From positions 1,798,001 through 1,862,000 of the forward strand of contig JAQFVV010000056.1 in the NCBI GenBank assembly GCA_028023455.1: DNA of 64,000 nt, given 5' to 3'. Under the pieces are notes generated by a model, which searched no databases, was not told the origin of the DNA, and saw only the letters and a list, made by a program, of their open reading frames with translations. Numbering within the stretch: the first letter of the stretch is position 1; each line of letters begins with the position of its first letter. Source of the DNA: Epiperipatus broadwayi. Taxonomy: Eukaryota; Onychophora; Udeonychophora; Euonychophora; Peripatidae. A program made the translations under genes and the position numbers. Shown here piece after piece: positions 50,020 to 61,980 of this stretch.

Positions 50020-51950
50020 ACCCCTCCATACTGCTATTGTTTTAGTTTGATTGCATTAATTTTCACTCCAAACGTTTTACAAATGTTATTAATATTCAGT
50101 ATCTTAATAAATAATGTAGATAAATCTTATTTCTTTAATTCTTTTTTTATCAAACTAACATTCATTTAGCAGTCAATATAGATAAATATATAACAAAATG
50201 GGAGATATAGATTGTCCTGATTTAATAACTTTTTCTACATATCTTATACAAAAAATCATTTAAACTAAAAAAAAATATCTTTTATACAAATTTTTTATTA
50301 GCCTGTTTTTTAAATTAGTCTAAATCTTATTTCTTTAAATATAATAAGGAAACTGAATTCAATCTATCAAATGTGTTTTTAAGATCAGTGAAGCAAAGAT
50401 TAACTTCCTTTTGGTTTTTTATTTATTTTTTAATGCTGATCCTTTTGCTTCTTTTATCTGCTACTTTTCTATATTCCAATTACTTTTCTCGTAAAAGTTT
50501 CTCTTCCTAGAAATACATTTTCTGAACACTCACAAGTGTTTGGAATAAAATGAAACACCATTTTTCTGAATCATAGATTACAGTACAAATTATCATTCTT
50601 ATTATTTATATGTCAAGTGATGAATCTTATCTATTAAACCAGATCATTTTATTTAATTTTTAGAAATACTTAACAATTTCCTGTTATTTAAAATTAAATG
50701 ATTTCTTTCTTCTCTTTTTTCTTTTCATCATATTTTCTATATTTCTCTCAAAACATTTCTTTTGAACTAATTATGTGCTCAAACTAATTTCATATTTTTT
50801 TCAAAATATATATATGTTGCTTCCTTTTTTTTTTCAATATTTCCACTCTGCTAATCTTCTCTATTATCTTCCAAATCCATCTCTCAAAAATGATTTTGTT
50901 CATGTTTTTGCTTCTATTCTAATTAAAATCCTGTTTAACCTTTGAACTTTTCGTTCTGATTTTTAAATCTACTTCAATCATCAGTTAACAAACTTCTCAT
51001 ATTTAACTTTTCTAATATTTATTTTTAATTTTTTTCTCTTCTTCATCTATATGCTTTGCTTTAATTTTATTTGCATTAATTTTCATCCCAAATTTTATGC
51101 AAATTTTGTAAATTCTTTATAAGTTTAATAAGCTCAAATTTCCACAATCTTGCAATATCAACAAATCTGGTATAGTGAGTTCTTTTGTTCTTAATGCTAA
51201 TTTTATTCATTGTTAAGACACCAGTCATATTAATAACTCTTCTAAATATTTAGTAGATAAAACAAGAAATGGAGAACATCTCTACCTTAAATCTTTTTCA
51301 GTATTTATCTCTTCCATAAGACCATATCATATAATCTTCTCTTTCATATACAGTGAGTTTTTTAATAAATAATTTTCCTTCCAATCTGTCTCTTTTTATT
51401 TTATCCAATGAATTAATGCTATTTATGCTAGCAGTTTGATCAATAAAACAAATATCAGAATAGATTTCATTAATTTAGTTGCTACTTTTGTTCTTCTATC
51501 TTTTCTTTATTTAAACTGTTCTTTGGATGGGAGAAGCATGTCTGTTTATTTTATTAAATATCTATCTATTTAAGATTTTCAGCAGCATTTTATATGTATT
51601 AGAAACTAAGCTAATAATTCTCTTATCATCACATTACATTGAATCATATTCATTGAAAGGAAATCTATCACTCTTGAGTCATTATTAACATTGCAAATAT
51701 CAAATGATTTTTTTTTTCAGTCTTTTTTGTCATACCCTTAAATAATTCAATTAGAAACCTAATATATGTTCAGTACAAGCTTCTTGAAAGGATGGTATTA
51801 ACAAGAATCAACGCTTCTATTAACAAGTTTTATTTTTAACTAGTCATCTTAAAAAAGATTACCAAAATAATTTATAATAATCAGCATTATCTTTATTGAT
51901 CTAACTCACTTTATGATTCTATTTTTTTAAAAAAAAAACAATCTTTTCAA
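50020..51950 (-). mobile_element. Decayed LINE reverse transcriptase, minus strand, with a repeated fragment
   Basis: The plus strand is C/T-rich here, and the minus strand reads as a degenerate RT. In element order: SLVSNTYKMLLKILNR (51612 down to 51568; compare the usual ISL...YK...KIL block), then NEIYSDICFIDQTASINSIN (about 51480-51410, motif A region with FID kept), then a degraded RFVDIA (near 51165, remnant of RFADDIA), then KFGMKINANKI (51095-51063). A second copy of the last block, TFGVKINAIKLK, is at 50075-50040, so a further fragment or duplication of the same type of element follows. The clade is uncertain; it differs from the RTE copies elsewhere in the window. All frames are broken. 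Confidence 0.6.
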
Positions 51951-53035
51951 ACATTTTTAATATAGAAATATCATTAATTTATTTCTTCCCAATAAAATAT
52001 ATTCTATTAACAGTAAGTGATCAATATCTTAGATACAAATTTTATATAGCATTCATCCACAATTCTATATCAGAACACAAAGCAGGAAAATAGTTTATGC
52101 TGATTACATTGCTTTAATTTTGCAAATGGTCTTTTCTAGAAATAGTCCACAAAGACCATGCTCAACATTTCATCTAAACAGTAGCCAAATCATTTCATAA
52201 ACTGAATATAATCTTTCCATTACAATATACTGAAACACAACTCTACTCCCTCCTATTTATGACTAACCTTGGATATAGTCTAATTTGATAAGATGGATTA
52301 AATGTAAATTATTTTTTGTTTTTGAGAATATTGGCTGGCATTACTTGAGATTGCAATGCAAATACTCTACTGACAGCTTTTCTTAGCATTCGCATATTGT
52401 ATTAGTGAATACTGTATTCCTGTTTAAAGAAAAAAATTCCTTATAAACTTTTCATTTTTCCATTTGTTTACATATTTTTCTGTCAAATATGAGAAGAAAA
52501 ATCGCCCCACATAATTATAACATAAAAAATAAAACTTCTTGTGAGATTTCATACTCCCCTCTCCCCAAGATCCATAATTAATGCCATCTAGATTTGATTT
52601 TCCTAAATATAACTGGAGGCCCATCAAGAAATTCAGGATGATCCAGGGCAGGACACTGTGATTATTTGCTTCAGAAATGGAAATTTGACTGCTTCCATTT
52701 TGTATGGTAATGATCAATCATAAACCATGAAGCACAGTCAGTGATTTGTTTTCTTCATCTAATTGAATTTTTAATTACCCCTCCCCCTTTTAGTACTTGT
52801 TAATAACCAGAACTCTGTTTAATTCCTCAAGGTGTACATTATTACTAGATTTTAATGAAAAACTAAATGACATTTTATAAAAATAAATTTGTTTCTGAAA
52901 GAAATAAGATATTAACTCTTAAAAGAATTATTTTAAACAATTTCTTTTGTTCTATGAGTTGTTGATTTTCAGTGAAAATAGTAGAAGTAATGGTAATTAT
53001 AAAATGCATTCAGTTATTTTGCATAGCCATTTTCC

Positions 53036-53465
53036 ATTGAAAAACTTTTACTTTTGATGAAAGTGACCATCATCATGTGATATTCCCAAGTTTCATTAAT
53101 TTTTGCACACTTTAGCTATTAATTAAAGATTTCTTAGTTCTTTTTATCAAAGTTATCTTTTTTTATTATTATTATGGATTCTTTTTCCCCCTTTTGAGGA
53201 ATTCTAGTGTTTTCTAGGTCAAAATTGAAAGTAATAGTACGATCAAAAAAACCGATGATGTTTCATAATCATTAGGACTCTTATTTTTTATCAAATAGGA
53301 GTAATAATAATTTAATATTTTAAAAAATCAAAGATGCAATTCTGATAATAGAAGCAAGAAAACTTTAATTAATAGATAATGCAAATGTTAAAATTAATGG
53401 ATCTTGGGATATCACATGATGATATTAGCATTCACTTCCACCAAATTTAAAAGTTTCCAATTTAT
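53036..53465. repeat. About 430-bp fold-back in the putative intron
   Basis: The left arm (53036 to about 53200) and right arm (about 53290-53465) are reverse complements with small indels. Landmarks on the left are AAAACTTTTA, GAAAGTGA, CATCATGTGATATTCCCAAG and GCTATTAATTAAAGATTTCTT. Their complements appear in reverse order on the right (CTTGGGATATCACATGATGAT at 53405, AACTTTAATTAATAGATAAT at 53361). The spacer is about 90 bp. A transcript would fold into a long hairpin. Confidence 0.8.
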
Positions 53466-54689
53466 TATTATAAAAATTAATGTATAAAAGATATTTGATT
53501 TGATTTACTAATAATAATAATAGTGGTAGTAAATCATTAGTTGATACTTGATGACAGGTTTAACAAAATTCAAAATTTTTACTGAAAATCATAGCTATTC
53601 AAATTTTTATTCTTGGTTTGTTGAAGACCTGGAAAATAATGACTCAACTGATAGCGTACACAAAAATATATAATATATTTTTATTATATTCTATATAAAA
53701 GTATTTATACTTTAGTAACTATTAATTTATTTACAGATTTTTTTTCTTCATAGATCTCTCATTCTCTGAAATCTTTTTTGTTCTGGTAATCTTTATTCTC
53801 TATAGTTCATTTCAATATTTCTGTCTTTAAAGTCAAAATATAGAATCAATATTATTATTATAATATATATAACATTTCAAGTCTGAGTAAATTTATTCTG
53901 TTTGATAATGGTTAGTATAATAATGCTAGTAATAAGAAGTCGCTTAGTTTTTTTTTTTCGACTGAGGGAATGTTTATGATACATCTAATGTTTTATTAAT
54001 TTTTATTTAAACGTTTCCTAACAATAGCAAGAAAGATCTTATCTTACTTCTATTAATAATAAATTTTTTGTGGCTCTAAAGAAAATTCATTCTTTTCCAT
54101 CTCTTTATCTTTTTTTTTTTTTAGACTGTAATTTTATTTTTTGCTATTTGAATTTGTAAGGAAAAAAAAAACTGTAATAAGAATAGATTTTAGAAAATCT
54201 GAGACGATAGTGATTTTTAAATAAAACCGCGCACACACAAATAACCTGTTTTTTATATTAGTGGATCATTTGTACACTAATAGGACTCACATATCGATCT
54301 AAAACTTTTTTCCAAACTGTCCATATTTTATTATCTTTAAATACTCTTAGTAATTAATTGTCTTGCTTTTATTTAAAATCATCTAGATTTTTTCCATTTT
54401 TAACAATTTTTTTTTTCAATTCATTTCTCTTAAAAATGTCTTAAATTATCTTTTTTGTTTTTTTTATTTTCTTTATCATATATGTTGAGAAATCTATTAT
54501 AAATTCCATTAGACAATGCATTTACATTTTTTTATCCATTTCTGCTAGTAGCTACGAATGGAACAAATGTGGTGCTAACTGCATAATTTGCATCTTACGC
54601 TAACAAGTTTGATAGTTTTTATTTGATGATAGAGCTTTTTTATGCCATAGTACACCATGAAGACCCCATAAGGAGGGAGGGCATTGAAG

Positions 54690-54815
54690 GTGGTTTGAGA
54701 GCTCAGTGGCTAGATTTAACTTTTGTCACTTTTAATTATACTCTGCAGTTTAGCATATCAGTAGAATAGTGGATTTACAACTAAAGGTTTTTTATTCCTT
54801 CTTATTTGAATAATG
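54690..54815 (+). other. Possible tRNA-derived SINE relic
   Basis: A-box-like GAGCTCAGTGGCTAGA sits at about 54697. A second tRNA-like stretch (TTTAGCATATCAGTAGAAT then GGTTTTTTATTCC) lies downstream, where a B-box would be. The segment is GC-richer than its flanks. Neither part is intact enough to call a tRNA gene. Confidence 0.25.
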
Positions 54816-55573
54816 TAAATATAAAAAAAAGAAAAAATTCATTTCAGATTAATTGAACCTACTATTAGGAAGCTCTAATGTAATATTTTCTGGTCTAATT
54901 ACGATTTTATAACTTTATTTATTTATAATAATAAAATTTGTAGTTAGATTTATGCAATATGTATTAGATGTCATATGCTTATTTTAAGTTTTTATCAAAT
55001 AATGAAAAATAAATTGTCAATATACATATTGTAAGATGTGATCTTACACCCCTCCAAAACCATTAAAAGCACCCTTACCTAATTCAAACCCAAGACCAAC
55101 AATAACAATATTCTCTATCTTTAATAGAAAGCAAACTATATATATATATATAATGAGAATGCAAATCAAATAAAACTTAGTACCAAAAGATGAAAGTAGT
55201 CACAAGCACTGTAGCTGAGAAACAAACAATTATTTCCATAGTTAAACATTTACTTTTCTCTATAATTAAACATTTAATAAATGCAGGGTAAATACATTAT
55301 CTAAACTATTAAAAGATAGACACTAATACTTACCTTTGTTAAAAATCTTTTGTCAATTGTTATTAATTCACACATATTATAACAATATAGGGAAAGGATA
55401 TAATTTAGATGTAAGCAAAAAAATAAAAATAAATATTTAAAGGAAAGAAATAACAAACAACTTTTTTATTGTTATTAATTTATTATATATATATGAACCA
55501 GGGATGAAGCGTCCATGTATATTGAATGGAATGAGTGCTTCCGTAGAAAAATTCACTTTCAATTTTTTTTGAG

Positions 55574-55972
55574 CAACTGTTGAATTGTTTTTATATATGT
55601 AGGAAATAGGATGAACTCGACTAACTCATTCCCACTGATTATAAGAAGTACAAACAATGCTAAGATCTAATTTACAGCCAAAACTTTTAAGTTAAAAGGA
55701 TTTGGAAGATAAAAATATATTAATAATGTATTATCTATATTTAACTAATCACAGACCGATTATAATGAGCAATTCAAATTCATTATATTTTTGTATGCAG
55801 TTTTTTTTAACAACTGTTGAATTGTTTTTATATATGTAGGAAAATAGAATGAACTCAACTAACTCATTCCCGCTTATTATAAAAAGTTTAAACAATGCTA
55901 AGATCTAATTTATAGTTAAAACATTTAAGTTAAAATGATTTGGAAGATAAAAATATATTGATAATATATTAT
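55574..55972 (+). repeat. Tandem duplication, period 237 bp
   Basis: Units at 55574-55735 and 55811-55972 share about 160 bp at roughly 90%: CAACTGTTGAATTGTTTTTA, GAACTC-ACTAACTCATTCCC, AACAATGCTAAGATCTAATT and GATTTGGAAGATAAAAATAT occur in the same order. About 75 bp of unshared sequence separates them. Confidence 0.9.
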
Positions 55973-58304
55973 ATGATTTACAGATAAGAGAGTTTCGGAT
56001 TTTTCTAGATATTTGTAATATATATATATTAGATGCTATTACATAAAAATTGTGGCAAGTGAAATAAAAACATAAAAAAGTATGGTCTTGTTTCTAAAAA
56101 AAGTCACACTTCGTCACTGATATGAACTATAACAAATGACGTAAATAATTAATCAAATGTATGAACATGAACCTGCAGTTTGAAAACATCAAATTTGCAT
56201 CCAAAGCGAATAACCTCATTTGGGTGATTAGAAAATGATATAAAAAATGACCGTCTTTTCAAAAATCAGATCAAAAACTCTCATCGGCTAACCAATATGT
56301 ACAAATTTTGAGCAGAAAAATCAAACTTGCTGTTTGAACAGAAAAGTCTGCTGCCATCAAAGTGAAAACATTAAATGAAAATAGCTCATCAGATACTGAT
56401 TAAAATTAAAGGTATATAGATTTAAACCCAGCCAACTAAGGAATTCTAAATTTAAAATCTCAAAAACAGCTTTAAATTATTCAACATTTCCAGTGTATTT
56501 TCTAGTTTAAGCTAGAAAATAGATCAACTCTAACTGGAGATTACCAACAGCTAATATCTTGTTTTTCAATTCACTCAAGAACTTTTATTAACTACACTTA
56601 TAGAAACATATACAACCATGGCTTGTTAAGTGTAAAGTTACATTGGGAAGAGAAAGTCATTACCCGTTGAGTGTTGCCACCAAAACAAAATTTAATTCAA
56701 TGTAGCTTTTATTCATCTATGTTGCGAACACCAACAACTTTACTATTTAGACGTGAAGCTGCAAACTCAACATCTCAAAGCAAGCCATACAAACAAAAAT
56801 TCTGATCACCAGATATGATATAGAACATTTGAACTCCACTAACTGAAATATGAACTGGATCAAAAAGGACATTTATAATCTTTTTAGGACATTTTCCTTA
56901 TGGACTCTTAATTGATCTTTAGGTTGACATCATATTTTTTATTTTATATATAATTTTTTGTTTATTTTTTTCCTTTACTATAGATTGAGGGGGGGGGTAT
57001 AAACTAATAATATGTTAGAGAAGGGAAAAGCATTATTAGCTTTATTGTAAATTGAAATAAAATATAGGTCTAGGCATGACCTTGCTTGTGGATAAATTAA
57101 ATTGTCACCTGATTTTACCCTATTTTACATTAAATACCAACACTTGTACAGTGACACTGTTATTTGGTTTTTGTTTGTTATTACTAATCATTTCATCATT
57201 TATTTATTTGTTTTCGGTATATATGATTATTCATATCTAGTGTGAATGGTCTTTCCTATCTTTGTAGACACAAACCATAATAGAAGGGGGGAATCCCATA
57301 CCACCACATTATTTATATGATTGGAGATGAGGAATTCTGATTTTGATCAAAATTAAATTAGCAAGCGAGTGCAAACATAAATATCAATAGATTATAATTT
57401 TAATTTTTTTGTGTATTAGCATTGATATTAAATAAATATTCTTTGAAGGGAAACAGGGAGTGGATTAATGATATTAACTGTAATAATCAAAAAATATTTA
57501 CTAATATGTAAACAAATTATTTATCTTTGTTATAAACTCGTTACTTAAATTATGTTAATTGTAAATATATTTATAAATATATGGTTTAAGTTATTTAAAG
57601 ACTGTCGTTTGTTTTTTCTATATTCTGTTCTCAATTGGTCACATAGTCGCACATTATAAATAGTGATAATGAAATACTCTGAAATAGAATATTATGCATA
57701 TTCTCAGAGTTCAAATTCTGGGACTAATGAAAGTTCAAAATGGAGGAAGGGGAGATGAGTATACAGGTAGATTTTGGACGTATGTTTATATGTTCATTCA
57801 TAATTACCCAGAAATGAGATCGGAGTGGACATGAGTTTATATATTTGGAAATACTAGATATGCTTTCTCATCCATTTAGATGACCGACAAATCTACTGTC
57901 ATGTAAGATCATGATCCATTCCATTACAATATAAGTGTTTGATCTGATCAAATAATTTGAAATAATTGTTCGTGTTAAGATATATTATACTGCTTGATTA
58001 TGTTTAACCTTTTTTTCTGAAAAAAAAGTTGATAACTATTTTTATATAATTATTTCTTACTTTTTGAATTGTTAGTTGATTGTTTTATTTTCAATACAAA
58101 AGAAATACTGTAATATTTTGTTTACTATTGTTATTTTAATATTTATTAATATTAGCATTTTAATTAACGAATCTTTTTACTTCAAACTTTTGAGGTGAAA
58201 ATTTTATTTTTTGTTTTCCATTCTGTATATCTTTTTTTTAACATTATTCAAAAATAAGTTATTAATAAAAACTATAGTCTGCTTCTTTTAAAATTTATTT
58301 CTAG

Positions 58305-58409
58305 CCATTTTTCAACTTCAGTGAATTAAAATGGAAATTTGATTTATTCAGTAGAAAATGGGAAACCTCGAAAGAAAATTTCATTTATACGAAAGTTCCT
58401 GTTTGTCAG
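58305..58409 (+). CDS. Candidate internal exon 2 of the same unidentified gene
   Basis: The 105-bp segment lies between acceptor TTTATTTCTAG and donor CAG|GTATGC. It encodes exactly 35 codons in the only open frame; the other two frames have stops. It starts and ends on codon boundaries, matching the phase-0 end of the exon at 48995. The peptide begins PFFNFSELKWKFDLFSRKWE and ends with FIYTKVPVCQ. It is aromatic and basic-acidic mixed, unlike the acidic linker before it, and looks like part of a folded domain. No family is recognised. The following exon was not found before the repeats that start near 59.0 kb. Confidence 0.6.
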
Positions 58410-59030
58410 GTATGCATTGATTTAATTAAAATGTATGTGTGTGTATGGCAACCAAATAAATGATAATTGTTTAATTGGGTTTTTTTTAATATGAGTATTT
58501 GATATTCATTAAGAATGGTGATAAAATTCTAAAAGTATGATAACAAAATTATAAGATCAGTCATTGTTTTTCAACTTATAAAACATGTAAAGTGAAAATT
58601 TTTATATAAATTATTTATTTTTTTTGGTTGTTTTTTTGAAGTTTATTTAATTTTTTTTTTATAAAATTAAGGGGAGTTTGTTTTTTAGAAAAATATTGTT
58701 TTTGGTTAACTACAATTTGATATGGTGTTGAAGTCTTTCAGAAAGTAAAAAAAAAATGCTGCATAAGTTAAAAGAGAGCATGATGAAATATCAAATAAAT
58801 AGAACAATGGACCAGCATATTCTGTATGAGGACATATTTGATGGCTCACAGGTTGTTTGACATATAGACATCACAATTTTTTTCCTTTGAGTTGAAATGG
58901 CCATACTTGTTTGAGAATGGCTATTGAGTTTTTAAGTTTAGTTTTCAGCATTTTCTATTTGAATCAAAATCTAATTGAATAATAAATAAGATAAAGCAAA
59001 TAATATCAACAAAAAAGTTTTTGTAAAATT
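58410..59030 (+). other. Noncoding sequence after exon candidate 2
   Basis: AT-rich with poly-T runs; presumably the start of the next intron. Nothing else recognised. Confidence 0.5.
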
Positions 59031-59314
59031 TATCAATAAAGCTTACTTTCAAATAATGAAGGATTGCATGAATTGAAAGATGATCTGTATAATATTAAAT
59101 TCGTTTTAATAACTTGCTATAAAAATATAAATGTAGAGATGTATCTTATAATAGATGAAAGAAGAACTGTGTGATTTTACAGCTTGATTAGTTTTTCAAC
59201 TTAATGCAAGATACAAAATACAAAAAAAACATATGTCCCAATACATTTTCATTTCATTGGAAAAGCAAAAGATTTTTGTTTAGATTTTCAAAATACTTTC
59301 AATGAGGCAAAATT

Positions 59315-59453
59315 CACAACCCTTTCTTTTTTCAATAATTTTTCCCAATCTAGTATTTACATTTTTTATGGAAAAATTTAAAAAATTTTTAAATTTTTCC
59401 ATAAAAAATGTAAATACTAGATTGGGAAAATTATTGAATAAGAAAGGGTTGTG
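59315..59453. repeat. 139-bp near-perfect palindrome inside LINE copy 3
   Basis: The arms are about 65 bp (CACAACCC...ATGGAAAAATTT and its complement ending GGGTTGTG) with almost no spacer and about two mismatches. The right arm is normal LINE endonuclease sequence, so the left arm is an inverted copy of it. This looks like an inversion or template-switch event at or after insertion. Confidence 0.9.
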
Positions 59454-59888
59454 ATAAATTTGGATATAGTGCCAGAAAAAAGAGAGAAAGTGGTTTTGTG
59501 AAATTTTCAGAAAAAGAAAAATAGTACCTTCATTATAAATTATTTTAAAAAAAATAATCACCAGAGGAAATTAATATGGTAATATCCAGTAAAAAGACAG
59601 CAGAGCTTAATTATATTTTTATTAACAGAAAAATATGTATTTCAAAACTGCAATATCCTTAATAGATTCTACATAGGAAATGGATCATTGAGTGATGATG
59701 AGGTATAAATTAGTTGTTTGCATGATGCTAGAGAAACACTAACTATTAGCAAAGTGGCCATATTGAATGTTACCATTTGTAATCTTTAGAAATATTCCAG
59801 TAATTTTAAAATAAAACATAACATATTTCAAAAAATACTAATAAGCTGTTGATATGTTACAAATCTCATGAGAAGTCTCTAATGAGAA

Positions 59889-61980
59889 GAAGTCCACTAG
59901 AGAGAGACTAGGACTCCAGTTTTCGCTGTTTGAGGCTCCCTGTTCTATTCACCAATCATATTCCATTGTTGGATTCCTAAAAAAAAAAAAAAGTTTACCA
60001 AAATGTAAGTGAATATCTGTTTTATTGTTTTTTTTCATCTTTAGAAGAAATTTGATAATTGAAATTATCTATCGTTCCGTTTTATGCAAAAGGATGCCAT
60101 TAGAAAGAGACAAAAGCTAGCTTAAATAATTCTTGGAATCATTAAAATATTATAAACCTTTTAAAAATAATTTTAAATGAAACCAAATATTTCTAAAAAG
60201 AATAGACACTAGAAATCCTAATTTTATTAATAGAATAAACAGGAAATTCATTTGCACATCAAATCTTATAGAAAACATGGAATATAATATGTTAGCAATG
60301 ATGGTTTTAGGAATTTTATCTTTGCATCAGATTTTAGCAGTGTTAAACAAGTTTCAATTATTAATTCAGTCTCAATTTTGGAATTGAACATTATAGAAAA
60401 TAACCTAAGCTATCGCCCTGCACAAAAATCAGGTTTCTCCAATGATCAGAACAGAAGATATCACCCCACCCCCCAAAAAAAAATCAATAAATAAAATTTT
60501 TCAAATCAACACAGAACTACAATGAAGTGATTCCTGAGCTAAAAAATAATGATCTAAAGACAAAAATGAGTACAAATGATGTTTTAGACCTAAACAGAAA
60601 CTTTGAAGCTACAAATTAATCATACTTTTTAAGCAATAATTATTGAGAATTTTCCAAAGTTTAACAACAAACTTTCAGATTATACTTGAATCATTCATTA
60701 CTAATCAAGACCTAAGATTCAATCAAAAGAAGCAGGATCCAACTAGTAGCAACAAATAAAAATCATTGTGAACCCTGAAGGACTTTGGTTGGTGGGTTTA
60801 GCAGCTGCTGTGAACATTTGCAGACACAGGAGTCTGATTATGATCAAGGGCAGATGTTCAGCTCCATTGACCTCAGTGTGCAAGATGATATGGACAAATG
60901 ATTTATTCTCATGGTGTGCAAGTAAATCCGGCTTGATTTCAAGACTACATGAATTAAATGTTGTATTGGTGGGTGTGAGTTTGCACTCCTTTTCCTCAAG
61001 TGTGGTGATAGTGGTCATAAGGGGCTTGGTTCATTTGAGGGGATGGTCGACGATCATTGTCTAGCCTGAGAATACCTGCCGGGAGGGTGAAAATCACTAC
61101 CTACACATGGACTTTGCCATGAAGGGCTACTGCACTCCGTGATGGATTATTTGATAGGTCAGTGTTGATTTGCACTCACTATCATTAGGTTTCATGTGTT
61201 AGCTTTAAATTTAGTGCATTTGTAAAGTGTTTGGTCTGTTTTGAGCCACCGCCATTTTTTTATGTACATTGATGGAGTTCTGTTTTGTGGGCATGGGTCT
61301 GCACTCCCTTCTTTTTCTTCAGGGGTGGCTGGTTGTAGACATTAGGTATCCGGTTTATGGTGTGGGCTGTTAACAATTTTACCACTGGCCAGAACACCTG
61401 CCGGGGGGCTACATGGTCAAAGTTGGTGCTATTCCTGCTCTGGTTGGCTGCTGTGTCCCCTGATAGGCTGGTTTTGGGCAGTGTCGATCTGGCTCTTTAC
61501 TTATTACTTCTTAGTTTTTACCCAAGTTGGCTTTCCAATTTTGGGCAGGTAGACCGATTGTGGTCCCTGCTCATTTGGACTGCTAATTGGGAGGCAGAGG
61601 TATTCAGAATGGTCTTGACATGGCTCGGCTGTGGTTCGAGAGTTTATTGCTTGGTGAACTTGGGCCTTGGACCTCGCTGCCTGTTGTGGTGGTTGGCACA
61701 ATGCTGGACTTCACCTATTCAGCTGAAGCATTTGAGTCTTCGCTTTGGGGCCCCAGGGGTGGCACCATTGGGTGATGGTTAACTTCTCGACAGCTGGGCC
61801 ATGTGGATCCACGTACAGATACACATTAATCACAATACAGCAATTTTTATGGATGTAATTATTTTTGAATATATGTACATTTTACTTTGTTACATTGAAT
61901 CACTGTGTAATCCTCAATGGGTAAGTGTACCCAAAATTTTTGCAATCTTTTATTAATAAAGGTTACTTTGAGAAAAAAAA
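59889..61980 (+). mobile_element. 2.1-kb polyadenylated retroposon nested in LINE copy 3
   Basis: The segment lies between two copies of GTCTCTAATGAGAA (59875-59888 and 61981-61994), a 14-bp target duplication. Its right end has AATAAA (61955-61960), then GGTTACTTTGAG and an A8 tail. Both are hallmarks of LINE-machinery retroposition. The right 1.2 kb is far more GC-rich than anything nearby. An A14 run at about 59980-59993 may mark a separate short poly(A)-tailed piece or a second nested event. No RT or endonuclease is recognisable, so this is a non-autonomous element or a retro-copied transcript. Open frames of 60-141 codons on both strands in the GC-rich part show no known domain. Confidence 0.6.
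60975..61410 (+). repeat. Diverged tandem subrepeats, spacing about 321 bp
   Basis: TTTGCACTCC...ACCTGCCGGGAGGG (60979 to 61085) is echoed by TCTGCACTCCC...ACCTGCCGGGGGGC (61299 to 61407). Shared words lie in the same order, with TGCACTCC also at about 61132. Such tandem monomers resemble promoter/5'-region monomers of retroelements. Divergence is high, so the alignment is by landmarks only. Confidence 0.5.

Larger units (their letters stand above)
48996..58304 (+). other. Putative 9.3-kb intron between the two exon candidates
   Basis: It starts GTAAAA and ends TTTATTTCTAG. It is AT-rich, with two long fold-backs (49677-49985, 53036-53465), a minus-strand LINE relic (50020-51950) and a tandem duplication (55574-55972). 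Stretches 51951-53035, 53466-54560 and 55973-58304 show nothing recognisable beyond simple A/T repeats and a G-run near 56990. Long repeat-filled introns are normal in cephalopods. Confidence 0.5.

Noticed and set aside
59280-59561. 93-codon minus-strand open frame
   Set aside because: It spans the palindrome and LINE fragment; composition is F/I/N/K rich and reflects AT bias.
61357-61782. 141-codon plus-strand open frame, the second-longest ATG-initiated type here
   Set aside because: It lies in the GC-rich retroposon where stops are rare on both strands. Opposite-strand frames are similarly open and no domain or codon signature is visible.
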